Below, one piece after another: positions 51,351-59,898 of a stretch of 64,000 bases of DNA. The first letter of the stretch is position 1, and each line of letters opens with the position of its first letter. Source of the stretch: Microbacterium sp. AG238 (GTDB taxonomy: Bacteria > Actinomycetota > Actinomycetes > Actinomycetales > Microbacteriaceae); contig NZ_RAQC01000003.1 in the NCBI RefSeq assembly GCF_003610405.1, positions 1-64,000 on the forward strand. Direction: 5' to 3'. Made by a program: the position numbers and the translations under genes. The notes under the pieces are model-generated. The model ran no database searches. It saw only the letters and a list, made by a program, of their open reading frames with translations, and was not told where the DNA came from.

Positions 51351-52373
51351 ATGCCTTCGACCGACCCGGCCCGCGCCGCCACCCTCAGCGACGTCGCCCA
51401 GCGTGCGGGGGTGTCGATCGCGACGGCATCCAAAGCCCTGAACGGGCGCGGCGATGTCGCGGCCGGCACTCGCCGGCGTGTGATGGCCGCGGCCGAGGAG
51501 CTGACCTTCACGCCCAACGCGATGGCGCGCGGCCTCCTGGCGGGACGGACCGGCACCGTCGGACTGCTCACGAGCGACCTCGAGGGCCGCTTCGTGCTGC
51601 CGATCCTCATGGGCGCCGAAGACGCCTTCGGCGCGGGGCAGGTGAACGTCTTCCTCTGCGACGCCCGCGGCGACGCCATCCGCGAGCAGCACCACCTGCG
51701 CGCCCTCCTCAGCCGGCGCGTCGACGGCATCATCGTCGTGGGGCGCCAGACCGATCCCCGGCCCTCGCTCGGTCAGGAGCTTCCGGTGCCGGTGGTGTAC
51801 GCCTATTCGCCCTCCGACGACCCGCGCGACATGTCGCTCACGCCCGACAATCACGCGGGCGGGCGGCTCGCGATCGAGCATCTGCTCTCGTGCGGGCGTA
51901 CCCGCATCGCCCACATCTCGGGCGACCCCACGTATGCCGCCGCCCAAGATCGCCTCGCGGGCGCGCGCGCCGCGCTCGCCGATGCCGGGCTGCAGTTCGT
52001 CGGCGAGCCCCTCTTCGCCGCGTGGACCGAGCACTGGGGCCGGGATGCCGCGGCGATGCTGCTGGAGCGGCATCCCGACATCGACGCCATCTTCTGCGGC
52101 TCCGACCAGATCGCCCGCGGCGTGCTCGACACCGCGCGCGACTTCGGTCGCGACGTTCCCGGCGATCTCGCCGTCATCGGCTACGACAACTGGGAGATCG
52201 TCGCCGCCAATGCGCGGCCGCCGCTCACCAGCGTCGACGCCAACCTGCAGCAGCTCGGTCGTCAGGCGGCCCAGCGCCTGTTCGAGGCCATCGACGGCGT
52301 GGCGGCGGAACCGGGAACGCGCCAGCTGCCCGTGCGCCTCGTCATTCGCGGATCGACGATCGCGCACCGCTGA
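51351..52373 (+). CDS. LacI-family transcription regulator
   Basis: A 340-residue sugar-responsive repressor. The DNA-binding head reads TLSDVAQRAGVSIATASKALNG and is followed by the hinge region TPNAMARGLLAGRTGTVGLL. The periplasmic-binding-protein-like core has GIIVVGRQTD, HISGDPTYAAAQDRLAGA, DAIFCGSDQIARGVL and VIGYDNWEIVAANARPPLTSV. The start is ATG 51351, with GGAGAA about nine bases upstream, or ATG 51333. It lies between the divergent importer operon and the GH121-type gene and very likely represses both until an arabinooligosaccharide or arabinose binds. Confidence 0.92.
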   Translation: MPSTDPARAATLSDVAQRAGVSIATASKALNGRGDVAAGTRRRVMAAAEELTFTPNAMARGLLAGRTGTVGLLTSDLEGRFVLPILMGAEDAFGAGQVNVFLCDARGDAIREQHHLRALLSRRVDGIIVVGRQTDPRPSLGQELPVPVVYAYSPSDDPRDMSLTPDNHAGGRLAIEHLLSCGRTRIAHISGDPTYAAAQDRLAGARAALADAGLQFVGEPLFAAWTEHWGRDAAAMLLERHPDIDAIFCGSDQIARGVLDTARDFGRDVPGDLAVIGYDNWEIVAANARPPLTSVDANLQQLGRQAAQRLFEAIDGVAAEPGTRQLPVRLVIRGSTIAHR

Positions 52374-52388
52374 CGCTCTCGACGTGAC

Positions 52389-52417
52389 TTTTTCGGTCTA
52401 GAGCGAAAAGTCCGAAA
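52389..52417. promoter_or_regulatory. Candidate LacI operator region before the GH121-type gene
   Basis: TTTCGG (52391-52396) and CCGAAA (52412-52417) flank a near-palindrome centred on TCTAGA, with CGAAAA as an extra half-site. It lies 16 bases past the lacI stop and about 90 bases before the large hydrolase. It shares half-sites with the operator at 51270, though in the opposite order and with wider spacing. Confidence 0.55.
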
Positions 52418-52505
52418 AGGATTGCGGAGAATATCGCCCCCTCGGTAGCGTGCCAGCCACGCACGCGTCGCTCATCGGTGAGCGGCGCCGAGAGGAACAG
52501 ACACC

Positions 52506-55500
52506 GTGGACTGCACTCCGACGACCTCGCGTCGCATCGGGCGAACCGCGATCGCCACAGCGGCGGTCTCGGCCGTGCTCGCGGCGACCTTCGCTGTCGC
52601 CCCGGCGCACGCCGCCAACACCGACATCGGCTACCCGACCTTCACCGGTAGCCCCGACCCCATACCCGACACCGGCGTGACCTACACGCCGGGAAACCAG
52701 CTGCTGCGCATCTTCGAAGGCGACGTCGCCGCCGGTGCCGGCAGCAGTACCGATGACGACTTCTGGATGGACGAGATGCTCGCCCGCACCGGAACCGCGG
52801 GCAGCTTCGGCGACAACAACCAGTGGCTCTTCACCCGTGGTCGCGCCGCATTCATGAAGGAGCACGACCCGTCCGTGCTCGGCTTCGGCGGGCAGCTGGC
52901 CTACTGGGAGTCGATCGACGGCCGGGCCGGCTACACGATCACCGCGCGGGTAGGCGGCACCGACATCCCCCTCACCGAAGACAGCGCCCAGCGCAAGCAG
53001 ACCCCGAGCTACTGGCGCAGCGTGCACCGCAACGCCGCCGCCGGCATCGAGGTCGTGCAGACGAAGTTCATCACCGACGCGAACGTCCTCGTGACGAACC
53101 TCGACGTCCGCGCCACGGCGGGCGCCGTCGACGTCGAGCTGGTCGTCTCATCGCCGTACGCCACGACGGCCGAAGGCGAGGAGCTGACCGGCCACGTCGC
53201 CGCGCTCAACGACCTGACCAAGCTCACGCCGCGCCTGTCGGGCGACGGCTTCGCCCCCGCGGGCGAGACGCTGCGTCAGACCGTCGGCGTGCCAGCCGGG
53301 GGATCGGTCTCGACGAAAGTGCAGCTCGCGCTCGTCACCGACGAGATCGCCGCCTCGCGCGCCGACTACGACGTGCTGCGCGCACAGACGCCCGCTGAGG
53401 CGTACACGGCACACGTCACCGCGTACAACCGGTGGTGGGCCGAGAACGTGCCGTACCTCGACACCCCCGAAGACAACATCGACAAGACGCTCTACTACCG
53501 CTGGTGGCTGATGCGCTACAACTTCCTCGACGCCGACATGCCCGGCAACACCTACCAGTTCCCGACGGCGATGGAGGGCGTGCTCGGGTACAACAACTCG
53601 ATCGTGCTCACCACGGGCATGTTCATCGACGACCTCAAGTACTTCCGCGACCCGATCTACTCGTACGGGCCGTGGGTGTCGGCGGGCGAGACGAGCAAGA
53701 GCTACAAGTTCGTCGATAACCCCGGCGACCCCGCCAACTGGTCGAACAGCTACACGCAGTACATCTCCGAAGCCGCCTGGCGTGCCTACGAGCTGCACGG
53801 CGGCCCGACCGCCATCGCGCAGAATCTCGCAGAGTACGCCGAATACGACGTGAAGGGCCTCGTCGACGCCTACGACAACAACGGCAACGGGCTCATCGAG
53901 TACAACTGGGGCGCGATGACCGGGAACGACGCCGACGCCGTGTCGTTCCACTGGAAGGGCGGCTACCAGGACCGCGCCGAGAACGCCTACCTCTACTCCA
54001 ACGCGCTCGCCGCGGCCGAGGCCTACCGGGTCGCCGGCGACACCGCCAAAGCCGACGAGATGGATGCCTTCGCGCAGAACATCAAGACCCAGGTCATGGA
54101 CGTGCTCTGGAACCCCGAACGCAAGCTCCTCGAGCACGCGATGGCCAGCGACGGCGAGCACGTGCCGTGGAAGGAGATCAACAACTACTACCCGTTCACC
54201 GTCGGCCTCGTCCCGAAGCCCGGTGACAGCGACTACGACGACGACTACGTCGAGGCCCTGCGGCTCTTCGCCGACGACGAGCAGTACCCGATCTTCCCCT
54301 TCTACACCGCGAACCAGGCCGACCAGGCCGCGTACGCCGCGACCGGCGGTCAGGGCAGCAACAACTTCTCCGTCATCAACTCGACCGTGATGTTCCGGAT
54401 GCTCAGCACCGTGCTGCGCGAGTATCCCACCGACGCGATCGACGCCGAGTGGTACAAGAAGCTCCTCTACTGGAACGCGTGGGCGCACTACCAGAACGGC
54501 GGCGACAACCGCCTGCCCGACCAGAACGAGTTCTGGGCGAACGGCTCAGCCGACCCGCAGACGATCGACTACCGTTCGTGGATCCACCACACGATCCTCG
54601 GCGCGACGAACTTCACGATGATCGAGGATGCGATGGGCGTGCGCACGCGCGGCGACGCCAAGATCGAGCTCGACCCGATCGCGATCGGCTGGGACCATTT
54701 CACGGCGAACAACATCCGCTATCGCGACCGCGATCTCACGGTCACCTGGGATCAGCCGGGCGGCGAGCGGCACTACGGCGACAGCGTGCCCGAGGGGTAC
54801 TCGGTGTTCCTCGACGGCGAGCTGGCGTTCACCGTAGACGACCTCGCCCACGTCGTCTACGATCCCGCGACGGGCTCGGTCGAGATCGTCGACGGCGACG
54901 CGTCGGTGATGACCGCGACGACATCCGCCGTGCAGTCCCCGCAAGAGGTGCGGTTCGCCGACGACGCGCGCGTGGTCGACCTCTTCGCCAAGGCCGGTGC
55001 CGACATCCAGACCGCGAGCACGGGCACCCCGAACCTGGCGGCATCGGCGACCGCGACCTTCTCGGCGCCGAGCCGCGAGCCCGCCGGAGCGGTCGACGGC
55101 ACCACGATCAACGAGCCCTTCTGGGGCACGGCCGGGTCACCCGACCCGATCGACGCCCTGACGGTCGAACTCGGCGGTGAGCAGGCGTTCGACGACGTCC
55201 GCGTGTACTTCTACGACAGCTCGTCGTCGGCGACCGTGCCCGGATATGCCGAGCCCTCGGTCTACACCCTCGAGGTGCGGCGCAACGGCGAATGGGCGAT
55301 GATCCCGGCGCAGGCGCGGACGCCCGCCTACCCGCGAGCGAACTACAACCGCATCCAGTTCCCCGAGGTCACCGGTGACGCGGTGCGATTGACCGTCGCG
55401 CACGCCGCAGGCGCGAAGACCGGCGTGAAGGAGCTGCAGGTCTTCCGCACCGGGCTTCCGGCGCCCGAGTCGACGAACCAGGCGCCGCTCGTCACCGCCT

Positions 55501-58500
55501 GGGAGAATCGCCAGGCGTCAGCGGGCGGGGCGGCTGCCCTGATCGGAACCGTGAAAGACGACGGCCTGCCCGGCGGTGACCTCACCGCGCAGTGGAGCGT
55601 CGAGAGTGCGCCGGAGGGAGCCACCGTGCTCTTCGACGACGCGACCGCCGCCACCACGACGGCCCGGTTCTCGTCCGAGGGCGCGTACGTGCTGCGCCTG
55701 ACCGCGTCCGACGGAGAGAAGACCTCGTTCGCCGACGTCACGGTGCAGGGGGCTCCTGCCGGCGCGGGCGAGAACATCGCACCCGCCGCGCTCCCCACCG
55801 CCGAGTACACCGCGTCGTGGAACAACGTGCGCGCCGTCAACGACGGCAAGGTGCTGTTCACCGGCGGGGCCCAGAGCGACATCTGGGGTACGTGGTCGGG
55901 CAACCACCCGGCCACTCGCTGGCTGCAATACGAATGGCAGACTCCGCAGCGCATCGCGGGAGCGGAGATCAGCTTCTGGCGCGATCAGGCGGATGCCGGC
56001 TCGACGAGCGGGGTCAATGTGCCTCGGGCCTGGAAGGCGCAGTACTGGACCGGATCGGCGTGGGCCGACGTCTCCGGAGCCTCGGATTACGGCATCGCCC
56101 GAGACGCCTCGAACGCCGTCACCTTCGACGCCGTGACCACGACGCGTCTGCGGGTCGTGCTCGAGGCCGCGGGCACGGGCTCGACACGGGCGGCGGTCGC
56201 CGTCAGCGAGCTGGCCGTGTTCGCCGACGCGCCCGTCGCCATCGAGCCGATCGACATCCGCACGACGGTGGGCACGCTGCCGCAGCTTCCTGCGACCGTC
56301 AGCGCGACCTTCGGCGACGGCAGCGCGGCAGACCTCACCGTCGCCTGGCCCGCCGTCACCGACGCCCAGGTCGCGGGCGAGGGCAGCTTCACGCTGTCGG
56401 GCATCGTCCCGGGCTCGCCGGTGCCGGCGAAGGCCACGGTGTGGGTGCGGGCCACTCCGCCCGGACAGATCAACCTGGTCGACCCGGTGGCCGTCCGGAC
56501 GCTGCCGGAGATGGCACCCGCCCTTCCGGCGACGGTCGGCGTGCTCTACAACGACGGATCGCGCGAAGACCTGCCGGTGACCTGGAACGACGTGGATGCG
56601 GCATCGTACGCTCAGCCTGGTCAGTTCACCGTCGGCGGCACCGTGCAGACCGACCTGCCCGGCACCACCGCCGCTTCGGCCACGGTGACCGTGGGCGAGG
56701 GCTCCGCCGACACCTCGGCACCGAGCGTCGCCTTCGAGGTCGCACCCGCCGCGCCCGCATCAGGGTGGCACCGGGAGGATGTCGCCGTCACCGTCGAAGC
56801 GACCGACGACCGCGACTCGGCGCCGCGTATCGAGGTGCGGGTCGACGAGGGCGCGTGGGCGCCGTACATCGGGCCCGTGACGGTCACGGGCGAAGGCGTC
56901 CACACGGTGCAGGCTCGGGCGACGGATGCCGCGGGCAACATCTCCGACCCCGCATCGCAGCCCGTGCGCATCGATACGACGGCTCCCGCGCTCGAGGCGG
57001 TCGTCGACGCCGTGTCGCGCACCGTGAAGGCGAGCGCGACCGATGCCGGTTCGGGCGTCGCCTCGATCGAGTACCGGCTCGACGAGGGCGAGGACTGGGC
57101 GCCGCTCACCCGCAGCCTGCTCGTCGGCCTCGACGAGACGCGAGTGGAACTGCGGGCGACGGATGCCGCGGGCAACGTCTCGGCGGTGATCGAGCGGGTC
57201 GTGCCCGAGGCTGACGGCACCCAGCGGCGCAACCTGGCCCTGCTGGCCGCGCCCACGGCATCCGGAACGGCGGCGTGGAACACCGTCGCCGGGCTGAACG
57301 ACGACGTGCAGCCGACGTCGTCGGGAGATGTCACCCCGAGCGACAACGCCCATGTCTGGGGAGTGTGGCCGCAGGTGAGCCCGCAGTGGGTGCAGTACGA
57401 CTGGCCCGAAGACGTTCGGATCGGTTCGGTCGGGGTCTACTTCGTCTCGAACCTCGACGCGCAGGGACTCGGCATCGATGTGCCGAAGGACTGGCAAACG
57501 GAGTACTGGGATGCCGAGACCGAGGCCTGGGTCGCCGTGAGGGCCACCGGCGCGTACGGCACGGCCACCGACGCCTTCAACACCGTCGAGTTCGACCCCG
57601 TCACCACGACGCGCCTGCGGCTGAACCTCACCCCGGTCGGTACCGAACAGGGCAAGGGCAGCGTCGGCATCAAGGAGTGGCAGGTGTGGGAGCAGCCCGA
57701 CACGGTGGCCCCCGACACGCAGGCTCCGGTCGTGACCGCCGCCGTCACTCCGGCCGCGCCGGCCAGCGGCTGGTACGTCGAGTCACCGAGCGTGTCGGCG
57801 ACCGCCATCGACGACCGCGATGCGGCCCCGGCCGTCGAGGTGCGCGTCGGTGACGGCGACTGGGGTGCGTACACGGCTCCCGTCAGCGTGGACGCGAACG
57901 GTGCGACGACGGTGCGGTTCCGCGCGACGGATGCGGCCGGCAATGCGTCGGACGAGCTCGCCGTCGAGGTGCGGCGCGACGCCGTCGTGCCGGAGGTGAG
58001 CACCGGGTGGGACGATCGTGCCCGCACCATCGCCCCGAGCGGGACCGACGCTCATTCCGGCATCGCGCTCGTCGAGTACCGCCTCGGCGACGGGGCCTGG
58101 ACAGCGGTGAGCGGTGCCGTGGCCGTCGGCGACTCCGCCACGACGGTGCGGGTGCGGGCGATCGACATCGCCGGCAACGTGTCAGACGTCGTCACCGCCG
58201 AGATCCCGGCGAAGGCCGTCGATCCGGGTACCGGTGGGCCGGGCACGGCCGGCCCCGGTGCTGGCGGACCGGGTTCGGAGCCGAGCGGGTCGCTGACCGG
58301 CACCGAGATGCTGCGCGTCGGGGTGAGCCAGGTCGCGCCGGGCGGTCAGCTGCCCGTGAGCGTCTCGGGCGCGGCGCCGGGGACCGTGTTCGCGGTCGAG
58401 TTCCGGTCGACCCCGGTACGACTGGGCACCCTGATGGTGGGCGCCGACGGAACCGCATCCGGAGTGTTCACGGTGCCCGCTTACGCCGAGGCCGGAACGC

Positions 58501-58715
58501 ACACCGTGGCGCTCGTCGTGCCCGATGGCGAACTGACGGCGCAGGTGACGGTCGTCACTGCCGGTGCGACCTCGGCGGTGACCCCGCCGCTCGCGTCGAC
58601 GGGACAGGACGCCGGCGGACTCGCGAGCGTCGCCGGAGCGGGCGCGCTGGTGCTGCTGCTCGGACTGGTGCTCGCGGTCGTCGGCATCCGTCGCCACCGT
58701 CGCGGGCTCGTCTGA
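52506..58715 (+). CDS. Wall-anchored multidomain GH121-type beta-L-arabinobiosidase (HypBA2-like)
   Basis: A 2069-residue exported enzyme. Residues 1-36 are a signal peptide (cleaved near AHA). Residues about 40-830 form the catalytic (alpha/alpha)-barrel region; TPEDNIDKTLYYRWWLMRYN, MEGVLGYNNS, SFHWKGGYQDRAEN and PDQNEFW resemble Bifidobacterium HypBA2. By recalled correspondence E357, D489 and E675 are the likely active-site acids. Then come F5/8-type discoidin modules (about 842-982, 1090-1239 and 1576-1733), a PKD-like domain, two Big_4 domains (about 1244-1397) and Ig-like repeats. The end is LASTGQ (about 2030), a helix and RRHRR. GTG 52506 follows GAGAGGAAC. It should release beta-arabinobiose from plant hydroxyproline-rich glycoproteins. 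Confidence 0.78.
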   Translation: MDCTPTTSRRIGRTAIATAAVSAVLAATFAVAPAHAANTDIGYPTFTGSPDPIPDTGVTYTPGNQLLRIFEGDVAAGAGSSTDDDFWMDEMLARTGTAGSFGDNNQWLFTRGRAAFMKEHDPSVLGFGGQLAYWESIDGRAGYTITARVGGTDIPLTEDSAQRKQTPSYWRSVHRNAAAGIEVVQTKFITDANVLVTNLDVRATAGAVDVELVVSSPYATTAEGEELTGHVAALNDLTKLTPRLSGDGFAPAGETLRQTVGVPAGGSVSTKVQLALVTDEIAASRADYDVLRAQTPAEAYTAHVTAYNRWWAENVPYLDTPEDNIDKTLYYRWWLMRYNFLDADMPGNTYQFPTAMEGVLGYNNSIVLTTGMFIDDLKYFRDPIYSYGPWVSAGETSKSYKFVDNPGDPANWSNSYTQYISEAAWRAYELHGGPTAIAQNLAEYAEYDVKGLVDAYDNNGNGLIEYNWGAMTGNDADAVSFHWKGGYQDRAENAYLYSNALAAAEAYRVAGDTAKADEMDAFAQNIKTQVMDVLWNPERKLLEHAMASDGEHVPWKEINNYYPFTVGLVPKPGDSDYDDDYVEALRLFADDEQYPIFPFYTANQADQAAYAATGGQGSNNFSVINSTVMFRMLSTVLREYPTDAIDAEWYKKLLYWNAWAHYQNGGDNRLPDQNEFWANGSADPQTIDYRSWIHHTILGATNFTMIEDAMGVRTRGDAKIELDPIAIGWDHFTANNIRYRDRDLTVTWDQPGGERHYGDSVPEGYSVFLDGELAFTVDDLAHVVYDPATGSVEIVDGDASVMTATTSAVQSPQEVRFADDARVVDLFAKAGADIQTASTGTPNLAASATATFSAPSREPAGAVDGTTINEPFWGTAGSPDPIDALTVELGGEQAFDDVRVYFYDSSSSATVPGYAEPSVYTLEVRRNGEWAMIPAQARTPAYPRANYNRIQFPEVTGDAVRLTVAHAAGAKTGVKELQVFRTGLPAPESTNQAPLVTAWENRQASAGGAAALIGTVKDDGLPGGDLTAQWSVESAPEGATVLFDDATAATTTARFSSEGAYVLRLTASDGEKTSFADVTVQGAPAGAGENIAPAALPTAEYTASWNNVRAVNDGKVLFTGGAQSDIWGTWSGNHPATRWLQYEWQTPQRIAGAEISFWRDQADAGSTSGVNVPRAWKAQYWTGSAWADVSGASDYGIARDASNAVTFDAVTTTRLRVVLEAAGTGSTRAAVAVSELAVFADAPVAIEPIDIRTTVGTLPQLPATVSATFGDGSAADLTVAWPAVTDAQVAGEGSFTLSGIVPGSPVPAKATVWVRATPPGQINLVDPVAVRTLPEMAPALPATVGVLYNDGSREDLPVTWNDVDAASYAQPGQFTVGGTVQTDLPGTTAASATVTVGEGSADTSAPSVAFEVAPAAPASGWHREDVAVTVEATDDRDSAPRIEVRVDEGAWAPYIGPVTVTGEGVHTVQARATDAAGNISDPASQPVRIDTTAPALEAVVDAVSRTVKASATDAGSGVASIEYRLDEGEDWAPLTRSLLVGLDETRVELRATDAAGNVSAVIERVVPEADGTQRRNLALLAAPTASGTAAWNTVAGLNDDVQPTSSGDVTPSDNAHVWGVWPQVSPQWVQYDWPEDVRIGSVGVYFVSNLDAQGLGIDVPKDWQTEYWDAETEAWVAVRATGAYGTATDAFNTVEFDPVTTTRLRLNLTPVGTEQGKGSVGIKEWQVWEQPDTVAPDTQAPVVTAAVTPAAPASGWYVESPSVSATAIDDRDAAPAVEVRVGDGDWGAYTAPVSVDANGATTVRFRATDAAGNASDELAVEVRRDAVVPEVSTGWDDRARTIAPSGTDAHSGIALVEYRLGDGAWTAVSGAVAVGDSATTVRVRAIDIAGNVSDVVTAEIPAKAVDPGTGGPGTAGPGAGGPGSEPSGSLTGTEMLRVGVSQVAPGGQLPVSVSGAAPGTVFAVEFRSTPVRLGTLMVGADGTASGVFTVPAYAEAGTHTVALVVPDGELTAQVTVVTAGATSAVTPPLASTGQDAGGLASVAGAGALVLLLGLVLAVVGIRRHRRGLV

Positions 58716-58749
58716 CGGCCTGAGCAGCGCGCCGCGCGACACGAGCGGA

Positions 58750-58774
58750 GGGTCGGGGCGGGCATCCCCGGCCC
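58750..58774 (+). terminator. Possible terminator after the GH121-type gene
   Basis: GGGTCGGGG (58750-58758) pairs with CCCCGGCCC (58766-58774) over nine positions with one G-T pair. It begins 35 bases past the stop. Only a weak TT follows, so the call is tentative. Confidence 0.4.
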
Positions 58775-58840
58775 TTCGCCCGTTCGCGCGTTCGCCCGCC
58801 GGGCTGGGCCTGGCGGCATCCCGCCTGCCAGCATGGCGGG

Positions 58841-59848
58841 ATGAACCCCACGGACGACCTGCCCCAGCTCGGTTCCACACCCGTCGAACCCGCGGCGCTC
58901 GCCGAGAGGGGAGTCACGCTCGACGAGCTGCTGGCCTCGCTCGGCCTGCAGCTCGACCCGTTCACCGACGCGGACGACCTGCCCGCAGAGGGCTGGCGCG
59001 TGCTGCGTCAGTGGGACGGCACGTCTCTCGTGGGCGCGCCCGACCCCGCGCACCCCGGGATGTGGTTCGCCGGGCAGGGGTACTCCGAGACGCCCGAGCG
59101 AGGTCTGCATCTGCACGACGAAGCGCTACCCCTGCGGCCGAGCCCTGCCGAACGGCGCGCGGGTCTCGTCATGCGCTGGCCGAGCATCGTCGCGGACGAC
59201 GATATGGCGACCGACTTCGCCGTCGACATCGTCAACACCGGCACGGAGCGGTGGATGCCGAACGGTGACGGCTTCCAGGCGATGGGCACCTTCACGCGCA
59301 CACGCGACGCGAGCTACAGCGTCGGTTACATGCTCTCGGGCGTGCCGGCCGCGGAGCCGCTCGATCCTGGCGACTACGCGCGGGTCGCGGTGACGCTGGC
59401 GCGCGAGGTGTGGCACCAGCTCGAGCCGGGCACGGTCTGGCTGCACGTGCACTTCCCGGAGCTCGGGTCGCATCCCGAGCCGCTCCAGGTCGAGCTCACT
59501 CGCGGACGGATCGAGCTCGGGCGGGCCCGCACGCCGCGGCGAGATTCCCGCGGAGGGCGATCGGCGACGCGCCGCATGCTGACCGAGCGGATCGCCGCAG
59601 CCCGGACCGCGCGGGCCGCGCGACCCTCGCTCGTGGCGATCGCCGAGGTCGTCGCCGACGCGGAATCGGACGCCGAGATCGTCGAACGGGTGGCCGCTCT
59701 GCTCGGGTGTTCCGACGACGACGCGTCGCGCATCTACCACTCGCCCCTCAGCCACCTCGGGCCCAACGAACACGGGCGCATGGCTGCCGAGATCGCGCAG
59801 CACGAAGCGACCCTCGCCGAGCTCGATCGCGCTGCGTCATCCGGGTGA
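58841..59848 (+). CDS. Uncharacterised protein with a topoisomerase-like C-terminal tail
   Basis: A 335-residue soluble protein I do not recognise. Residues about 1-60 are acidic and contain VTLDELLASLGLQ. The middle (about 60-225) looks beta-rich (RAGLVMRWPSIV, FAVDIVNTGTERWMPNGDGF, GTVWLHVHFPE), possibly an Ig-like or jelly-roll fold. The last 90 residues (ARPSLVAIAEVVADAESDAE, then SPLSHLGPNEHGRMAAEIAQ) resemble the helical region of gyrase/topoisomerase IV A subunits, where a switch to new primary dimers occurs, but no catalytic tyrosine domain is present. ATG 58841 follows GGCGGG. No signal peptide. Role unknown. Confidence 0.65.
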   Translation: MNPTDDLPQLGSTPVEPAALAERGVTLDELLASLGLQLDPFTDADDLPAEGWRVLRQWDGTSLVGAPDPAHPGMWFAGQGYSETPERGLHLHDEALPLRPSPAERRAGLVMRWPSIVADDDMATDFAVDIVNTGTERWMPNGDGFQAMGTFTRTRDASYSVGYMLSGVPAAEPLDPGDYARVAVTLAREVWHQLEPGTVWLHVHFPELGSHPEPLQVELTRGRIELGRARTPRRDSRGGRSATRRMLTERIAAARTARAARPSLVAIAEVVADAESDAEIVERVAALLGCSDDDASRIYHSPLSHLGPNEHGRMAAEIAQHEATLAELDRAASSG

Positions 59849-59898
59849 AGAAGAGCGTCCCGCACCTGGCAGAATGAACGCCGACAGAAGGGCGGCGG

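Noticed and set aside
53148..54488. 446-codon minus-strand frame opposite the GH121-type gene
   Set aside because: Val/Gly/His-rich shadow of a GC-rich coding strand; the catalytic motifs lie on the plus strand.
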